In this document: positions 16,452-23,976 of the stretch, piece by piece
Numbering within the stretch: position 1 is the first letter of the stretch
Layout: each line of letters opens with the position of its first letter
Program-made: the position numbers and the translations under genes
Assembly: GCA_011176545.1 (NCBI GenBank)
Contig: DUEN01000133.1
Coordinates: forward strand, 1-45,740
DNA: 45,740 bases
Source of the DNA: Caldilineae bacterium
GTDB taxonomy: Bacteria > Chloroflexota > Anaerolineae > DUEN01
Reading direction: 5' to 3'
The notes under the pieces: generated by a model
Told to the model about the DNA's origin: nothing
Database searches by the model: none
The model's input: the letters and a program-made list of their open reading frames with translations, nothing else

Positions 16452-18665
16452 GTGACCCTGGATGAGTTGATCTTCTCATGTGATGTCAATATGCTGCCGG
16501 CAGGTGGATCCTACGGGAATATGGAGGCGTTCGCCCGCGCGGACGCGGCCTCTAATCTGGACGGGCTGTACAGCCCCGCGGACGATCACTGGTACTGCGG
16601 ACAGGTGCGATTTCGCATCCTCGCGGAAGGAGAACCGCTGACCCCGATGGTGACCCGCTTCTTCCCTGCATACCAGGAGACCATCTATGGAGCCGAACGT
16701 ATCGTGCTCTCCAAGCGGATGTTCGTCCCCTTTCGGGCGGGATACCAACAGGCTGTCTGCTGGCAGATGGATTTCGAGACGGAGGGGCACCAGTACATCC
16801 AGATCGATGTGGACATCCGATGGCCGGCCGTGCGCTCGTGTGGATATCTCCGGCAGCCTCCACTCGAAGCCCAGGAAGTCCGCGTGCGCCAGGAGATGGA
16901 TCGCGGGCTCCTAGTCACCCGGACCATCGACACCGAACGTGAGGTCCGGGTGTTCGGCTCCAATGGGCCGCCCTCGCGGGTCGTCTTTACCGAACCGGGC
17001 CGGGCTCGCCTCAGCTTCTTCGTCCTGGCCGAAGGCTACGTGGATGTCCCTTTCATCCTGACCTTTTCCCGCAGTGGCGAGCAGGTGGCCTGGAACGGCT
17101 TCCTGGCCAACGGCGATGTGGGTGTGCTGCTCCAGGACTCCAGTCGAAGGATGGAAGAGGCCATCCGTCAGGGGCGCCTAATCACGCCCGATCCCGTGAT
17201 CAATCAAGGGCTGGCGTGGGCGGCCGTCAACACGCTGCGCGTCCAGCATCGCTATCGGCGTGGCGTTGGCGTCAGCCACAAGCTCCCTGGCGACGAGGTC
17301 GTCATCGGCGATGCCATCTGGTATGCCATTGGAGCGGATAGTCTGACGCCGGATTTCGTGTCCCGGCTATACGAGTTCCTCGGGCGCTACGGCCTCGATA
17401 AGAGCGGCAAGGCAGTGGATCGGATCCGGGGGACGGACGGCACCCAGGAGGATTACGGGCTGAACATCAACGATGACACCCCCCTCTTCATCATCGGGGT
17501 CCATCACCACTATACGATGCATGGCGATACCGCTTTGCTGGAGCACTTCTATCCTCGGGTGCGCGACGCGGCCAACTGGATCATCCGGCAGATCCAGGGG
17601 CGGCTCATCTGGGTGCAACTCGAAGGCACGCATCATCATGGGATCGCCGGCTGGCGTGATGACATACCCGGCTACCGCCTGGGGGGCGCCGTTACGGAGA
17701 TCAACGCGCTGTGCGCCTGGGCGCTGCGCTGCGCGGCGGAGCTCGCGGCCGTTCAGGGAGATACCGCCAACCAAGCCCGGTTTGAATCGGAGGCAGCCGC
17801 GCTGGCCACGGCCGTCCATGACCGATTAATCTCCCCTGAGACGGGGCTCTACATGCTCACCCTGGATCTGGATGGGACCCCTGACCACGGCCTGACCGTG
17901 GATCAGGTGTTTCCTCTGTTGGCGGGCATTGCGCCGGATGATGTGCGATCCCGCGTGTTGGAACGGCTGTGGAGCCCGGCCTGGATGTCATCACACGGGT
18001 TGCGCACTATCGGCGAGGACGAGCCCGCGTATGATCCCGCCTTCGCATCCGGGTTGATGGGGGGCATCTGGCCCCACGCCTGGGCATGGGCGGCCATGGC
18101 CGGGCGGGAGCGAGCGGATCGCCTGGCCGATGCGTTGCACCGGCTATGCGCGTTATGCGCGCCCTCTAGGGACGGCCCCCTGGATCGCGTCCCTGGTCAG
18201 TTCCCTCAGTGGCTGGATGGGGACGTCGGAGCCTGTCGCGGCGACCTGCTCAACCCGCAACTCCCGCCGATGCTGCTGTGGCTGGCCCTGGAGGGAGTGG
18301 CCGGCATACAGCCACGGCCTAACGGCCTCCTCATCGAGCCATCGGTCCCCTCCGGGTGGTCATGGCTTGTGTGCGAACGGGTGCCCTGGCGTGGTGATGT
18401 CCTGACGCTGATCTACCTGGATGGCGTGCTTCACACCGACAGGCCCATCGAAAGCTCCCTTCCGGTCTGCGTGTACGAGCGTATCGAGCGCGCCGGTAAG
18501 GGGAATCCGGCCTTTGTGCTGCGCCGGGGGTCAGAGGCGTGGGTGTTCGCGTGCGCCCCAGGAGAGAGTTGGGCGGAGCATGTGCGGGTTGGCGATCGTC
18601 ACGTGCCCATCACGCTGGCCTCTGGCGAGGCCTGTCTCATCTCGGTGGAGGAAGCCGGATCATGA
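16452..18665 (+). CDS. Six-hairpin (alpha/alpha)6 glycoside hydrolase-like protein
   Basis: Cytoplasmic protein of 737 residues: an N-terminal beta-sandwich (about 1-240) followed by an (alpha/alpha)6 barrel. Barrel signatures resemble amylo-alpha-1,6-glucosidase and GH63/GH15-like catalytic domains: GDAIWYAIGADSL, DGTQEDYGLNINDDTPLFII, then GVHHHYTMHGDTALL, GWRDDIPGYRLGGAVTEINA, and GLMGGIWPHAWAWAAMAG. The acidic residues in these segments are candidate catalytic acid and base. The substrate is not predictable. A GTG at 16452 has GGAGG at 6-nt spacing and is preferred; ATG 16410, in the same frame, lies only 9 nt past the predicted transcript start and lacks a ribosome site. It is followed after 31 bp by the DUF624 gene, forming a carbohydrate operon. 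Confidence 0.78.
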   Translation: MTLDELIFSCDVNMLPAGGSYGNMEAFARADAASNLDGLYSPADDHWYCGQVRFRILAEGEPLTPMVTRFFPAYQETIYGAERIVLSKRMFVPFRAGYQQAVCWQMDFETEGHQYIQIDVDIRWPAVRSCGYLRQPPLEAQEVRVRQEMDRGLLVTRTIDTEREVRVFGSNGPPSRVVFTEPGRARLSFFVLAEGYVDVPFILTFSRSGEQVAWNGFLANGDVGVLLQDSSRRMEEAIRQGRLITPDPVINQGLAWAAVNTLRVQHRYRRGVGVSHKLPGDEVVIGDAIWYAIGADSLTPDFVSRLYEFLGRYGLDKSGKAVDRIRGTDGTQEDYGLNINDDTPLFIIGVHHHYTMHGDTALLEHFYPRVRDAANWIIRQIQGRLIWVQLEGTHHHGIAGWRDDIPGYRLGGAVTEINALCAWALRCAAELAAVQGDTANQARFESEAAALATAVHDRLISPETGLYMLTLDLDGTPDHGLTVDQVFPLLAGIAPDDVRSRVLERLWSPAWMSSHGLRTIGEDEPAYDPAFASGLMGGIWPHAWAWAAMAGRERADRLADALHRLCALCAPSRDGPLDRVPGQFPQWLDGDVGACRGDLLNPQLPPMLLWLALEGVAGIQPRPNGLLIEPSVPSGWSWLVCERVPWRGDVLTLIYLDGVLHTDRPIESSLPVCVYERIERAGKGNPAFVLRRGSEAWVFACAPGESWAEHVRVGDRHVPITLASGEACLISVEEAGS

Positions 18666-18696
18666 TCAGAGCGACGAGAGACGGGGAGGCGAGCGC

Positions 18697-19464
18697 ATGC
18701 GGGCCGCGTTGAGCGTGTTCTGGCGCTCCCTCCAATACTGGAGCGATGACGTCCTCCTTCTGATCCAGATGAACGGCGTCTGGATGCTCGCGATGCTATT
18801 GGTGATCCCCGGGCCGCCGGCCACGGCAGCCCTCCTGACAGTCGCCCATCGCATGGCGCACGGCGGGCTGGCGGACTGGCAGATCGCGCGGCGCGCCTTC
18901 CAGCGTTACTTCTGGAAGTCGTGGGCATGGGCTCTCGTCAATATAGCGTTCGCCGGACTCTTAGCGTTCAATTACACCTATTACGCCCAGCACACGTCCG
19001 GCCTTCTGTGGACCCTGGTTCGCGTGGCCTGGGCAGCGTTCGCCCTATCCTGGGCGGCCGTTCAGATCTACTGGTGGCCGTTGATAATGGAGATGCCCGG
19101 CGAGCCGTTGATCCCCGCGTTACGCAACGCGGCCCGGCTGGCTTTGCTCAATCCCCTGTTCACCGCGACGCTGCTGATCATCGTCATCCTTTTCGTGGCC
19201 GCGGCCGTGGCGCTCGTCATCCCGGCCATCCTTATGATGAGCGGCGTCCTCGCCCTGGTCGCCAATCACGCCACGCTGGATCGCCTGGCTGCCTACCGGG
19301 AGATGCAGGCGATCTGGGACGAGGAAGAGCCCGGGCGGGGTGCGCTTTTGGAAGGGCTGGATCGGCCGCGCGGGCGGCGCGTGGTGACCCCGCGCCCGCC
19401 GAAGCCTGGCTCCCGACGGGCGCGACGGGCCCGCAGGAAGTCCGCCCGCCGTCGAAAAGATTGA
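18697..19464 (+). CDS. DUF624 (YesL-like) integral membrane protein
   Basis: A 255-residue protein with about five hydrophobic helices (GVWMLAMLLVIPGPPATAAL, WAWALVNIAFAGLLAF, LVRVAWAAFALSWAAVQIYW, LIIVILFVAAAVALVIPAIL and the following segment) and a very basic C-terminal tail (RRARRARRKSARRRKD). The pattern matches DUF624/YesL proteins, which often sit beside sugar ABC transporters and glycosidases; their function is unproved. The start at ATG 18697 is supported by GGGGAGGCGAG upstream. The open frame extends far 5' into the preceding gene, but that part has no membrane-protein character and is discarded. It is co-directional with the glycosidase before it and the GH-A-like gene after it. 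Confidence 0.8.
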   Translation: MRAALSVFWRSLQYWSDDVLLLIQMNGVWMLAMLLVIPGPPATAALLTVAHRMAHGGLADWQIARRAFQRYFWKSWAWALVNIAFAGLLAFNYTYYAQHTSGLLWTLVRVAWAAFALSWAAVQIYWWPLIMEMPGEPLIPALRNAARLALLNPLFTATLLIIVILFVAAAVALVIPAILMMSGVLALVANHATLDRLAAYREMQAIWDEEEPGRGALLEGLDRPRGRRVVTPRPPKPGSRRARRARRKSARRRKD

Positions 19465-19471
19465 AAGGCTT

Positions 19472-19544
19472 ACCGCAGAGTCGCAGAGGACGCGGAGACC
19501 TCAAGATAGATTTTCCCCTTTGCGCCCTTCTGCGACTCTGCGGT
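19472..19544. repeat. Inverted-repeat element, ACCGCAGAG family
   Basis: A 73-bp element with perfect 16-bp arms, ACCGCAGAGTCGCAGA and TCTGCGACTCTGCGGT, then TTTT. It lies 8 bp past the DUF624 stop, so it may also serve as that gene's terminator. Related copies are at 20860 and 38793. Confidence 0.8.
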
Positions 19545-19570
19545 TTTTAGTACGAGAGAGGTGCACGACA

Positions 19571-20797
19571 ATGGGGTTTCTGATCGGGGTCACGTACTGG
19601 CCGCGACGCAAGGGCACAAACTGGTGGCAGGACTTCGATCGAGGCGAGGTGGCTGAGGAGTTGGCCCATATCGCAGCACTGGGCTGCCACGCGGTGCGCC
19701 TGCCGCTTCTGTGGTCCGCCGCGCAGCCCACCGCGGATCGGCTGGAGCATCGTGTGCTGGATTGTTTGGGCGACGCGCTGGACGCCGCGGAGGAGGCCGG
19801 GCTTCGCGCCCTCGTCGATCTCCAGGTCGGCCTGGCGTGTGGTGCCTTTCACTTCCCCGACTGGGCGATGGACTTCCCGCCAGCCGAGCCTTCCGTGTTC
19901 CAGGTCGTGAACGGCCGCGCGGAGGCTCGTTATCAACTGCGAGATCCTTTCGAGGACGAGAAGCTGGTCAACGCGCAACGACGGCTGTTCCGCGAGGTGA
20001 TCGGCTACTACGACGAGCACCCGGTCGTGCTGGGGTGGAGCCTGGGGCACGAATTAGATCGGGCGCGGCCGCCTCGCGATCCGGACGCGGCCGCCGAGTG
20101 GCTGGACCGACGCTCGATCGAGATCCAGGAGGTAGCCGAGGAGGCCCGATTGCTCTGGTATGCCGACGTCTCAGCCCTCACCCGGTCGACAGGGATGCGT
20201 CCCAATGCTGTCGCCGAAGTCCTGGGTGCCCTGGCCATGGAGGTCTACCCCAACCTGCACCCTACAGCCGAGCACCCGCTGGACGAGGAGGTGGTGCGGT
20301 TCACCGTGGCGCTGATGCGGGCGTTGGCGCCGGATGTCCCCATCTGGGTGGTTGGCTGCGCCGTGCCCACGGTGCCCGTCCCCGGCGATCCGGGCACGAT
20401 GATCTGGGATCTGGTCGATCGGGAGATGCGGGAGGTCTACTTCGCCAGCGAGACGGAGCAGGCGGAGTTCGTGGAGCGTGTGCTGGAGGGGTTGATCGCC
20501 GACGGCGTGGAGGGCTGCTGGCTGGGGCATTACGCCGACTTCGACGAGGCGCTGTGGGAGGACCCGCCGCTGGATCGATGTCGGCGGGCGCGGACGCTGG
20601 GCCTGGTGCGGCGGGATGGCCGCGAGAAGCCGGCAGCCGAGAGTGTCCGCCGCATCAGCGAGCGCCTTCTGTCGGGCGAACTGAAGCCCGGACAGCCCGA
20701 GCGGCGGCTGGAGCTGGATCCCGAGGAGTACTGGCGGGAGCCAGAACGCCACCTGCCCCGGCTATGCGAGGAGTATCGGGAAGGCGGCCACGGGTGA
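19571..20797 (+). CDS. Glycoside hydrolase clan A-like TIM-barrel protein, possibly inactive
   Basis: A 408-residue protein with a (beta/alpha)8 barrel like GH5/GH42 enzymes: FLIGVTYWPRRKGTNWWQDF at the N-terminus, then LAHIAALGCHAVRLPLLWSA (beta-2), LRALVDLQVG (beta-3) and VVLGWSLGHELD (beta-4). The acid/base position reads G-H160-E161, where the family normally has N-E. The strand-7 nucleophile segment reads IWVVGCAVPTV (258-268), with no glutamate at the expected place. It may therefore be a carbohydrate-binding pseudoenzyme or use other residues. The ATG at 19571 follows AGAGAGGTGCACGACA. No signal peptide is seen. It belongs to the same gene set as the six-hairpin glycosidase and DUF624 protein. 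Confidence 0.7.
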   Translation: MGFLIGVTYWPRRKGTNWWQDFDRGEVAEELAHIAALGCHAVRLPLLWSAAQPTADRLEHRVLDCLGDALDAAEEAGLRALVDLQVGLACGAFHFPDWAMDFPPAEPSVFQVVNGRAEARYQLRDPFEDEKLVNAQRRLFREVIGYYDEHPVVLGWSLGHELDRARPPRDPDAAAEWLDRRSIEIQEVAEEARLLWYADVSALTRSTGMRPNAVAEVLGALAMEVYPNLHPTAEHPLDEEVVRFTVALMRALAPDVPIWVVGCAVPTVPVPGDPGTMIWDLVDREMREVYFASETEQAEFVERVLEGLIADGVEGCWLGHYADFDEALWEDPPLDRCRRARTLGLVRRDGREKPAAESVRRISERLLSGELKPGQPERRLELDPEEYWREPERHLPRLCEEYREGGHG

Positions 20798-20859
20798 GTA
20801 GGGGGCTCAACTGAAAAACACCACAGAGACGCCGAGCGCGAGATTTCAAACTCTCTCTT

Positions 20860-20928
20860 AACCGCAAAGCACGCAAAGGGAATTAACTCTTTTGAAAAAT
20901 CTTAGCGCTCTTTGCGTCCTTTGCGGTT
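20860..20928. repeat. Inverted-repeat element, AACCGCAAAG family
   Basis: A 69-bp element with arms AACCGCAAAGCACGCAAAG and CTTTGCGTCCTTTGCGGTT (18 of 19 paired). A degraded partial copy (ACCACAGAGACGCCGAG) precedes it at 20818. It lies between convergent genes. Confidence 0.8.
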
Positions 20929-20934
20929 CTTTGG

Positions 20935-21393
20935 TTATCCTTCCGACCAGTGTTGCAGCTCGATGACGTTGCCCTCGGGGTCCGTCATATAGACGAAGGT
21001 GACCCGTCCGGCTCCGGGGATGTTCAGGGATACGACCTCGCCGACGGATCCTCCGCCGGCCGCGAGCACGGCTTCTCTTGCGGCCTCCACGTCCTCCACA
21101 GCGAAGGCCAGATGTGCCAGCCCCGGCCGGTTAACCGCCGGGGCCGAGCCGTCCGCCGTCCGATTATACTGGAAGATCTCCAGCGTGGGGCCATCATCTC
21201 CGTAGCCCGGTAGTCGAAGATGCACGCCTCGGACGTGTGCCTGCGATATCCCTGTGGCGGCGTCGAACCACTCGCCCGATAGATCCCGCTCCGGCGGGAC
21301 CGGCACGCACCCGAAGGCCTCCTGATAGAAGGCGGCGAGCCGCCGCCAATCCCTGGCGACGAGATTCGTGTGGACGTACTTCGCCTGGATCAC
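20935..21393 (-). CDS. VOC-family (glyoxalase/bleomycin-resistance/dioxygenase fold) protein
   Basis: A 152-residue two-module VOC fold metalloenzyme or binding protein. The four likely metal-site positions are visible: H8 in YVHTNLVARDWRRLAAFY, E in TLEIFQYN (near 73), H in LAHLAFAVEDVEAA (near 94) and E in NVIELQHW (near 146). Loops such as TDPEGNVIEL and FYQEAFGCVP are typical. The reaction is unknown; lactoylglutathione lyase-like, dioxygenase-like or epimerase-like activity is possible. It is a single gene whose 3' end meets the inverted-repeat element and whose 5' side faces the toxin-antitoxin pair. Confidence 0.88.
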   Translation of the reverse strand: MIQAKYVHTNLVARDWRRLAAFYQEAFGCVPVPPERDLSGEWFDAATGISQAHVRGVHLRLPGYGDDGPTLEIFQYNRTADGSAPAVNRPGLAHLAFAVEDVEAAREAVLAAGGGSVGEVVSLNIPGAGRVTFVYMTDPEGNVIELQHWSEG

Positions 21394-21452
21394 AGAACAT
21401 GCCTCCTGTCTGGGTAGTGTACCGACTTGATATTCTCATTCACAATCGAGGA

Positions 21453-21481
21453 TTGACGGCACGTAAGGGATGTGATATCAT
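21453..21481 (+). promoter_or_regulatory. Promoter of the vapBC pair
   Basis: TTGACG (21453-21458), a 17-nt spacer and TATCAT (21476-21481), 41 bp before the antitoxin ATG. Confidence 0.65.
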
Positions 21482-21489
21482 ATCCTTAC
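21463..21489. promoter_or_regulatory. Palindromic operator overlapping the vapBC -10 box
   Basis: A 27-bp inverted repeat with outer arms GTAAGG/CCTTAC, inner GAT/AT and centre TGATATCA, broken by one bulged base and one mismatch. It covers the -10 box, the expected position for autorepression by an AbrB-type antitoxin or its toxin complex. Confidence 0.65.
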
Positions 21490-21521
21490 TATCAAACAAA
21501 GACCTTACCTTTGGAGAAAAG

Positions 21522-21794
21522 ATGAGCAAAAAAGAAATCCTTGCTACTATCACCAGTAAGGGACAGGTAACCATCCCCGCCGAGGTGCGCGCTTACCTGG
21601 GCCTCAAACCACGGGACAAGATCGCCTTCATCATCGAAGAGGAAGGCACAGTACGTCTAACCGTCCCCCGCTATCCCAACGTCGCCTCGCTGCGAGGAGC
21701 CGCTGGCTCTCTGAAAAGGCCATTATCCTGGGAGGAAATGCGGGAGATCGGTCGCGAGGACCATATCCAGGACAAGCTGCAAGGTCAAAAATGA
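21522..21794 (+). CDS. vapB: AbrB/MazE-type antitoxin
   Basis: A 90-residue swapped-hairpin DNA-binding protein. The N-terminal AbrB/SpoVT motif is clear: ATITSKGQVTIPAEVRAYLG (8-27), then KPRDKIAFIIEEEGTVRLTV. The C-terminal half (SLRGAAGSLKRPLSWEEMRE) should wrap and inhibit the toxin. The ATG at 21522 has TTGGAGAAAAG upstream. It overlaps the toxin gene by 4 bp (ATGA), the usual toxin-antitoxin arrangement, and the palindrome in its promoter suggests it represses its own operon. The symbol follows the PIN-toxin partner. Confidence 0.9.
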   Translation: MSKKEILATITSKGQVTIPAEVRAYLGLKPRDKIAFIIEEEGTVRLTVPRYPNVASLRGAAGSLKRPLSWEEMREIGREDHIQDKLQGQK

Positions 21795-22204
21795 CGGTAC
21801 CCTTCGTAGACACGGACGTCATCATTCGCCTGCTCACCCGGGACGATCCTGAGAAGCAGGCTGCTGCAGCGGCTTTGTTCGAGCGAGTCGAGAGAGGCGA
21901 GCTTATCCTGGCAGCCCCAGACACCGTCATTGCTGATGCCGTGTATGTCCTCTCATCACCACGGCTCTATAACCTGCCGCGAGACGAAGTCCGGGCGATG
22001 CTAACCACTTTGATCCGCCTGCCGGGATTTCAGGTCCGCAACCGCCGTGCGGTACTGCGCGCCCTGGATCTCTATGCAACCGCTCATATCGATTTTGGGG
22101 ATGCGCTCATCGTCGCCTCTATGGAGCAAGCCGGATCCCGAGTCATCTATTCTTACGACGCCCACTTTGACCGCATCCCTGAGATCCAGCGGGTGGAGCC
22201 ATAG
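21791..22204 (+). CDS. vapC: PIN-domain ribonuclease toxin (VapC family)
   Basis: A 137-residue PIN domain, a Mg-dependent endoribonuclease that cuts RNA when released from its antitoxin. Acidic site residues are seen in FVDTDVIIRLLTRDD (5-19), where the usual DTN is DTD; in TVIADAVYVLSSPRL, where an Asp takes the place of the more common Glu; and in HIDFGDALIVASMEQ (near 98-112), with the final Asp in YSYDAHFDRI. The aspartate-for-glutamate change is conservative, so activity is plausible. It overlaps vapB and is co-transcribed with it. Confidence 0.9.
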   Translation: MTVPFVDTDVIIRLLTRDDPEKQAAAAALFERVERGELILAAPDTVIADAVYVLSSPRLYNLPRDEVRAMLTTLIRLPGFQVRNRRAVLRALDLYATAHIDFGDALIVASMEQAGSRVIYSYDAHFDRIPEIQRVEP

Positions 22205-22271
22205 ACTGGAACTTCATTATGATCTGTCCATGTGACCAGCGTCTCCGAGGTGCCGGTCACATGACGCTTCG

Positions 22272-23453
22272 TTACAATTCGCCTCGCAGTAGCCGGGCCT
22301 TCTGCTCCATATAATACCGGAAGTTGTCCCAGCTCACGTCCGGCGGGATGGTGTGATCAACGGTGGGGATGTAGCCTCCCTCCTCGATGAGCGGAGCCAG
22401 CTCCCGGAGGTGGGCGTCGATCGCCTTTGGCCCCTGGGCCAACACCCGCTTGTCCACGCCGCCCCACAACCGCAGCGAACGGCCGAACTTCCGTCGCAGA
22501 CGCAGTGGGTCCTGCCCGGCGGCGCGCTCCAGCGGCCAGACCACGTCCACGCCAGCGTCCATCATCATTCCCAACAGCGGCTCGGGGTTGCCGTCCGTAT
22601 CCACGCAGACGTAGCGCACGCCGTGGGACTTGTAGAACTCGACGACCCGCTTGAGCCGCGGATAGATGAACTCCCGGTACGTGTCCGGCCCCAACAGCGG
22701 CCCAGTCTTCATCGCCAGGTCCTCGCTGAGCGTGATGTACTCCACCGTGGTGTATTCAAGGACGGGACGCGCCGCCTCGATCAGGAAGTCCGCCTGGGTC
22801 TCCATGATATCATGGACCAGCATGGGCTGATCGAAGAAAGCGTACGAAAGCCCTTCAGTCCCCATCATCTCCCGCGCGAACCAGTAGAAGCCCTCTGTCG
22901 AGGTGTTGGGCCCGAAGATCAGGGGATGCCGGCGCGCCTTCCACCCGGCCACGCGCGTCACCTGCCAATTCGGCTCATACCGCTGGGGCGATGTGGGATC
23001 GAGACGACACTTGATCGCCTGCCAGTCCTCCATCGTCTTCACCGGGAAGCGCATGTATTGGTCCATCGACATGCGCACCCCGTCCGTCGTGCCCTCCTTG
23101 AGGGCCTTGCGCACGCGCCCCATCTCGTCACGGAAGACCACCGTGCGCTCGTCCTCCTCCAGGACCTCGTACTCGAAGGGTGGGATTGGCCCCTTGCGGA
23201 AGAAGATGAACTCCCTTGGATCCATGCCTAGAGCGGCCTCCCCGGCGAACCAATCCCAGTGGAGCCGAGTCACATCCAGGCCCTCCTGCTCCCACCGCTG
23301 ACGCGTCTGCGGCCAGACGCCCAGCTCCCAGTTGGGCACGCGATCTACAGGCTGATATTCCATGACGGCGAGGAAACGGTCCAACGGGTCCATAGAAGTA
23401 GCAGATGTATCAGATACGAGCGGAGCAGAAGGTGCGAAGGTCTGTTCGCTCAC
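22272..23453 (-). CDS. URO-D-superfamily protein (uroporphyrinogen decarboxylase-like, not HemE)
   Basis: A 393-residue TIM-barrel protein of the URO-D/methyltransferase superfamily (PF01208-type), which includes HemE and corrinoid methyltransferases such as MtaA and CmuA. Segments: MDPLDRFLAVMEYQPVDRVP, then EYITLSEDLAMKTGPLLGPD and YREFIYPRLKRVVEFYKSHG, followed by VRYVCVDTDGNPEPLLGMMM, which match the superfamily C-terminal half. The HemE signature MRQAGRY is absent, so it should not make haem. The substrate is unknown; a methyltransferase or sugar-related role is possible. GTG at 23453 (preceded by AGGAGCTACGA) is chosen over an upstream ATG at 23510 without a ribosome site. It is divergent from a second superfamily member at 23977. 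Confidence 0.8.
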   Translation of the reverse strand: MSEQTFAPSAPLVSDTSATSMDPLDRFLAVMEYQPVDRVPNWELGVWPQTRQRWEQEGLDVTRLHWDWFAGEAALGMDPREFIFFRKGPIPPFEYEVLEEDERTVVFRDEMGRVRKALKEGTTDGVRMSMDQYMRFPVKTMEDWQAIKCRLDPTSPQRYEPNWQVTRVAGWKARRHPLIFGPNTSTEGFYWFAREMMGTEGLSYAFFDQPMLVHDIMETQADFLIEAARPVLEYTTVEYITLSEDLAMKTGPLLGPDTYREFIYPRLKRVVEFYKSHGVRYVCVDTDGNPEPLLGMMMDAGVDVVWPLERAAGQDPLRLRRKFGRSLRLWGGVDKRVLAQGPKAIDAHLRELAPLIEEGGYIPTVDHTIPPDVSWDNFRYYMEQKARLLRGEL

Positions 23454-23976
23454 TCGTAGCTCCTTGCCTGAGGTGTGAAGTCCTGATCCAACGTGCGCGG
23501 ATTCTAACACCCGCGATCTTCAGTGTCAAGGCCTCGATTTTTATTCTAATGCTTAAGTGGAGGGGCGTCAGCCCCTCCGGAAACACGTCTTCTTCGGCCC
23601 TTTACAGGTTTACCCTGCCAGGCGGGCTTTCCCCAGGGTGAGGCAAGGCCGGTTTGAGGTGGACGAGAAGGGCCTCCGTTAGATTTTTGAAAAGCCCTGT
23701 TGCGATGATGACCCCTTTTTTGACCCGTTTGCGTCCTTCTTTCAGATCATATAGAATGTAGCCATTACCCAACAGCTTCATTAGCTGGGAGCATCGCGAT
23801 CCACGAGCGCAGGGATTGCGTGCTAGCTTACCCCATGGAGAGCCAATATGCTTCTTGAGAATGTTATTGCCTCCTCCAAGGCGGTAGACGAATCCGGTCG
23901 TTTATGAACACTCACCATCCCGCTTTCTGTCTCGCGCAGTCGTGCATGCATCATCGAACGATGGAGGGCCTAAGAG
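23454..23976. other. Gene-free interval between divergent URO-D-like genes
   Basis: A 523-bp stretch without a supportable gene. It holds a perfect hairpin GGAGGGGC-GTCA-GCCCCTCC (23559-23578), a solo ISAs1-type end (23678-23699), and a weak promoter candidate TTGCGT-N17-TAGAAT (23729-23757) that would give the downstream gene a leader of about 210 nt. I see nothing else clear in it. Confidence 0.5.
23678..23699 (+). repeat. Solo terminal repeat related to the ISAs1-type element
   Basis: GTTAGATTTTTGAAAAGCCC followed by TG matches the ends of the element at 10297-10718 (GTTAGAATTTTGAAAAGCCC in the same orientation) with one change. No partner end or transposase sequence lies nearby, so it looks like a scar of a lost or truncated insertion. 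Confidence 0.6.

Noticed and set aside
18421..18696. 5' extension of the DUF624 reading frame
   Set aside because: It overlaps the glycosidase gene in another frame and lacks membrane-protein character; a good ribosome site precedes ATG 18697.
21237..21521. 5' extension of the antitoxin frame
   Set aside because: It covers the VOC gene on the other strand and the promoter/operator; ATG 21522 has a proper ribosome site and starts the AbrB fold.
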